This document shows, piece by piece, positions 61,347-64,000 of a stretch of DNA of 64,000 nucleotides. The translations under genes and the position numbers were made by a program. Source of the DNA: Vibrio neptunius (lineage in GTDB: Bacteria > Pseudomonadota > Gammaproteobacteria > Enterobacterales > Vibrionaceae); NCBI RefSeq assembly GCF_000967495.1, contig NZ_JXXU01000035.1, positions 78,049 through 142,048 of the forward strand. Reading direction: 5' to 3'. Under the pieces are notes generated by a model. The model saw nothing but the letters and a program-made list of their open reading frames with translations. It was not told the origin of the DNA and did no database searches. Each line of letters opens with the position of its first letter. Positions within the stretch are counted from its first letter, which is position 1.

Positions 61347-64000
61347 ATGGAAGTCGAAATTGTACGCCAGGCTCGTATCGTAGAAGAAGTAAATGGTGAC
61401 GTCATTGCCGTTAAGCCAGATGGTACTGCGAGAAAAGTCGTTCAAGGCGAGACTATCCAGTCGAATGAAATAATGATCACCGCTCGTCATGCTTCTGTGG
61501 TACTGAATGCTGACGGTGTCGCTTCAATTGTAGACGAAAATACTATCTCTTTAGAGTTGGATAATGTTGCCGGTAACGCTTGGCACACTGAACAAGTGAA
61601 CGGCGACATTGGATTTGACTTTACTCAAATCGGCGACGATGCGTTGAGTGAGGGTGATATTGCAGCGATTCAAGACGCAATTTTGGAAGGGGCTGACCCG
61701 ACTCAAATTCTAGAAGCTACAGCAGCAGGAGCTGGTGGCGCTAGTTCGGCTAATGGAGGCTTTGTTACTATTGACTATAATGGTACCGAGGTGTTGGCAA
61801 GCACTTTCTTCGAAACATCTGCGCAAGCACAAGACGATGCAGAAGAGACAGAGGATGAGCTAAGAACGTTAGTATTTGCTGCCGGCGGTCAAAGCATCTC
61901 AGAAACCTTGACAGAAGGCTCTCTATCAGGCGGCACATACCCACAAACAGCAACAACAACAGTCACTATTTTCGCGGGCGATCTTGCCCTCGATGCTGCT
62001 AGTTTTACCCCTGAATCGGCATCCCTCGCCAGTCTGCTGGCTGAACTCAACTCTGATATTAGCTCGTCAGGCGAAGCCGTTACGTTTACTTATGATGCTG
62101 CTGAAAATGCGATTATTGGTGTCAACGACCAAGGCGAAGTACTGCGCATTGATATTGATACCACCTTGGTTGGCAAAGATGTCAGCCTAGAACTGACCAC
62201 AACAGTAAGCCAACCTATTGATCATCTAGATTCTGTTGGCGGTGGACAAGTAGCGGTCAGCGATGATCAGATCGTAGTCAGCTTTGGAATTACTGGTGCT
62301 GATTCTGGTGGCAATGCCATCCAAGCACCGATTGATGCACAGGTTTCAATCGGCGATGGCGTTAATCCAACACCTCAAACGACCAATGTTCAGAACGTCG
62401 AGTCTGACTCAACCTTGATTCAAGGTGAATTCGTTGAAATTGGCAGTGATGCACTGGCCTCAGTAAGGTTTGACAGTTCTGCACTTCAGCAATTTGATGG
62501 CTTACTCAGTGATAATCAAACCACGACGGCAACGCTGTCAGATGATGGGACAACAATTACGTTAACGGCTGATGCTTCAGGAGATACCGTACTGACGGTT
62601 AGTGTTGATACGCAGGGGCAGTATGAGTACCAGCAGTTTAAACCTCTGGAACACAATAGCTCTGATACTATTTCTCTTTCGCTGCCTACCACTATCGTAG
62701 ATTACGATCAGGATACGGTAACTAATGACATTAATATTGAGATTACTGACGGCGACAACCCTGTTATTACCAATGTTGATGGGTTGAGCCTTGATGAATC
62801 AGGTGTCGTTGGTGGTTCGCAAGTCGGCACAGTAGCAGTCTCGGGTAGTGGTTCTATTACAGCCACCGCAGGCAGCGATATTATCGATCACTTTGAACTG
62901 GAGCCAAGCGAGTTCAATACCGATGGCTCACTGACTTCACAGGGACAGCCGGTCACCCTTGAACTAAAGGCTAATGAGAACGGTGTTCGAACGTATGAAG
63001 GTGTGATTGAGCTCAACGGAAGCCGTGTCACAGTGTTCGAAATTAAGGTAGATTCACCTTCGCAGGGTGATTACGAATTTACCTTGTTTGAACAGCTTGA
63101 TCATTTAGGTGTGAACGATGAGTCATTGACGATTGAACTCCCAGTTTACGCGGTTGATGCGGATGGTGACCGTTCAGAGATAGCGGGCGGCACGGGTTCC
63201 GAGGAAGCGGGCAAAATTCTCATCCAAGTGAAAGACGATGCACCGACGATTAGCGGCGCTGACGCTTTGTCTCTTGACGAAGATGACCTCGCTTCAGGTT
63301 CCTCACCAGACGCGGCTTCTTTGACGGCAAACGGTCAGTTTACTGTAACTGAAGGTGCAGATACGGTAGTTGAATACCGACTCGATACGAACTCTAATCC
63401 AATAGCGGGTTTGAAGTCCGATGGCTTGGCGGTATCACTGAGTGAAACCTATGACGGCGCAACTAATACTTATACCTATACCGCTTCTACGTCTGCTCAG
63501 GATGTATTTGTCCTGACGATAAAAGGAGATGGTACCTACTCATTTGAGTTGAAAGGACCGATTGATCATGCTGCGAATGCTGATGATCAAACATTGAACT
63601 TCGCGGTTATTGCCAAAGATAATGATGGTGATACTGCTGCCCAAAATATTTCTGTCAATATTGTCGATGATGCTCCTTCGATAACCCATGCTGAGGCGTT
63701 AATCCTCAATGAGAATGACTTAGCCAGTGGCACTAGCCCTGATGGCACCTTGCTGAGTAAAGATGGCGACTTCACCACCATTCAAGGGGCGGATAAGGTC
63801 GTGAGCTACGAGCTTGACCTGACCAGCAACCCGATTGATGGCATGACCTCACAAGGTAAAGCGGTCACGCTCTCTGAATCAGTCGATGCCAATGGTGTGG
63901 CAACGTACACCGCCTCCAGTGCAGACGGTGAAGTATTCGTCCTGACCTTGCGCCCAGATGGCAGCTACACCTTTGAACTCAAAGCGCCAATCGACCATGA
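61347..64000 (+). CDS. Giant retention-module type I-secreted adhesin (LapA-like), 3' truncated by window
   Basis: ATG 61347 follows GAGGGG by 6 nt, and the frame stays open for 884 codons to the window end. Residues 1-120 form an N-terminal retention module (IVEEVNGDVIAVKPDG, MITARHASVVLNADG). Residues 125-128 are TAAG, the di-alanine motif cut by LapG-type periplasmic proteases, followed by a Gly/Ala/Ser stretch. Extracellular repeats follow, with DxDGD calcium-type motifs and 144-residue T1SS-143-like units near the end. Such proteins are secreted by a type I system, plugged in the outer membrane pore and released when c-di-GMP falls. The RTX/secretion signal, and possibly the type I exporter genes, would lie downstream. 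Confidence 0.88.
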   Translation, partial: MEVEIVRQARIVEEVNGDVIAVKPDGTARKVVQGETIQSNEIMITARHASVVLNADGVASIVDENTISLELDNVAGNAWHTEQVNGDIGFDFTQIGDDALSEGDIAAIQDAILEGADPTQILEATAAGAGGASSANGGFVTIDYNGTEVLASTFFETSAQAQDDAEETEDELRTLVFAAGGQSISETLTEGSLSGGTYPQTATTTVTIFAGDLALDAASFTPESASLASLLAELNSDISSSGEAVTFTYDAAENAIIGVNDQGEVLRIDIDTTLVGKDVSLELTTTVSQPIDHLDSVGGGQVAVSDDQIVVSFGITGADSGGNAIQAPIDAQVSIGDGVNPTPQTTNVQNVESDSTLIQGEFVEIGSDALASVRFDSSALQQFDGLLSDNQTTTATLSDDGTTITLTADASGDTVLTVSVDTQGQYEYQQFKPLEHNSSDTISLSLPTTIVDYDQDTVTNDINIEITDGDNPVITNVDGLSLDESGVVGGSQVGTVAVSGSGSITATAGSDIIDHFELEPSEFNTDGSLTSQGQPVTLELKANENGVRTYEGVIELNGSRVTVFEIKVDSPSQGDYEFTLFEQLDHLGVNDESLTIELPVYAVDADGDRSEIAGGTGSEEAGKILIQVKDDAPTISGADALSLDEDDLASGSSPDAASLTANGQFTVTEGADTVVEYRLDTNSNPIAGLKSDGLAVSLSETYDGATNTYTYTASTSAQDVFVLTIKGDGTYSFELKGPIDHAANADDQTLNFAVIAKDNDGDTAAQNISVNIVDDAPSITHAEALILNENDLASGTSPDGTLLSKDGDFTTIQGADKVVSYELDLTSNPIDGMTSQGKAVTLSESVDANGVATYTASSADGEVFVLTLRPDGSYTFELKAPIDH
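63234..64000 (+). repeat. Tandem 144-residue adhesin repeats
   Basis: The unit beginning DDAPTISGADALSLDEDDLA (63234, residue 630) recurs at 63666 (residue 774) as DDAPSITHAEALILNENDLA, a 432-bp period. Shared landmarks within the unit are VFVLT, G(T/S)Y(S/T)FELK and PIDH. A less similar unit begins at 62754 (residue 470, DNPVITNVDGLSLDES). More units probably follow outside the window. Confidence 0.85.

Noticed and set aside
63234..64000. Repeat structure considered as CRISPR or DNA satellite
   Set aside because: The repeats are in frame with a 432-bp period and diverge at DNA level; they are protein repeats of an adhesin.
1..64000. tRNA, rRNA and insertion sequences
   Set aside because: No cloverleaf, rRNA-like segment, transposase or flanking inverted repeats were recognised by eye; a covariance-model search would be decisive for small RNAs.

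Overview
The window looks like part of a Vibrio genome, probably the secondary chromosome. This rests on protein similarity to Vibrionaceae and enterobacterial families and on gene content: ppsA/ppsR, AroG, an alpha-amylase, a complete caa3 cytochrome oxidase cluster, and a giant retention-module adhesin. No rRNA, tRNA, CRISPR array, insertion sequence or prophage was recognised. The placement on chromosome II is inference.

Layout. 1-1.0 kb: end of a TPR-YdcF family gene. 1.2-5.6 kb: a predicted Zur (zinc) regulon. An aspartoacylase-like gene and a divergent four-gene operon (zur, a zinc-ligand-deficient dihydroorotase paralogue, a gamma-carbonic anhydrase and a COG0523 metallochaperone GTPase) each carry the same palindromic operator core. 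5.7-7.2 kb: RidA and EamA genes behind a MerR-type promoter with a 19-bp spacer. 7.4-10.5 kb: a phosphoethanolamine-transferase-like enzyme overlapping a membrane-anchored GDPD-like protein, then the C-terminal remnant of a homocysteine methyltransferase. 10.6-12.2 kb: an unexplained ThiF-like plus acyltransferase-like operon. 12.7-18.8 kb: arfB, a PACE efflux protein, two LysR regulators, a LysE exporter, a TetR regulator with a perfect 25-bp operator, a reductase-like protein and histidine decarboxylase.

18.8-21.1 kb: a three-gene operon of unknown function with a winged-helix/DnaT-like first product. 21.2-24.4 kb: an S33 peptidase, a CatB-type acetyltransferase and a pirin. 24.65-31.98 kb: a Cus-type copper/silver export operon (CopL-like protein, CusC, CusB with two C-terminal CusF-like domains, CusA, Met/His-rich cupredoxin) behind a textbook CueR-type promoter. 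32-42.4 kb: thioesterase, fpr, a YjiH transporter, ppsA/ppsR, a periplasmic binding protein, an EamA transporter and a phosphohexomutase.

42.8-50.6 kb: coxB-coxA-ctaG-coxC, an antisense DUF2909 gene, surf1, an Sco-like gene, ctaA and ctaB, which together encode a caa3 oxidase with its copper and heme a assembly factors. 50.6-53.9 kb: a polar amino acid ABC importer with two permeases. 54.2-59.4 kb: aroG with a TyrR-like box, a small secreted protein, an alpha-amylase, an XRE regulator and an aldo/keto reductase. 59.4-64 kb: a CSS-EAL c-di-GMP phosphodiesterase divergent from a truncated giant adhesin that has a LapG-type TAAG site. A perfect 32-bp inverted repeat sits between them.

The main themes are metal homeostasis (zinc sparing, copper export, oxidase metallation), envelope modification and c-di-GMP-linked surface adhesion. 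The least explained loci are the ThiF/acyltransferase pair and the three-gene operon at 18.8-21.1 kb.
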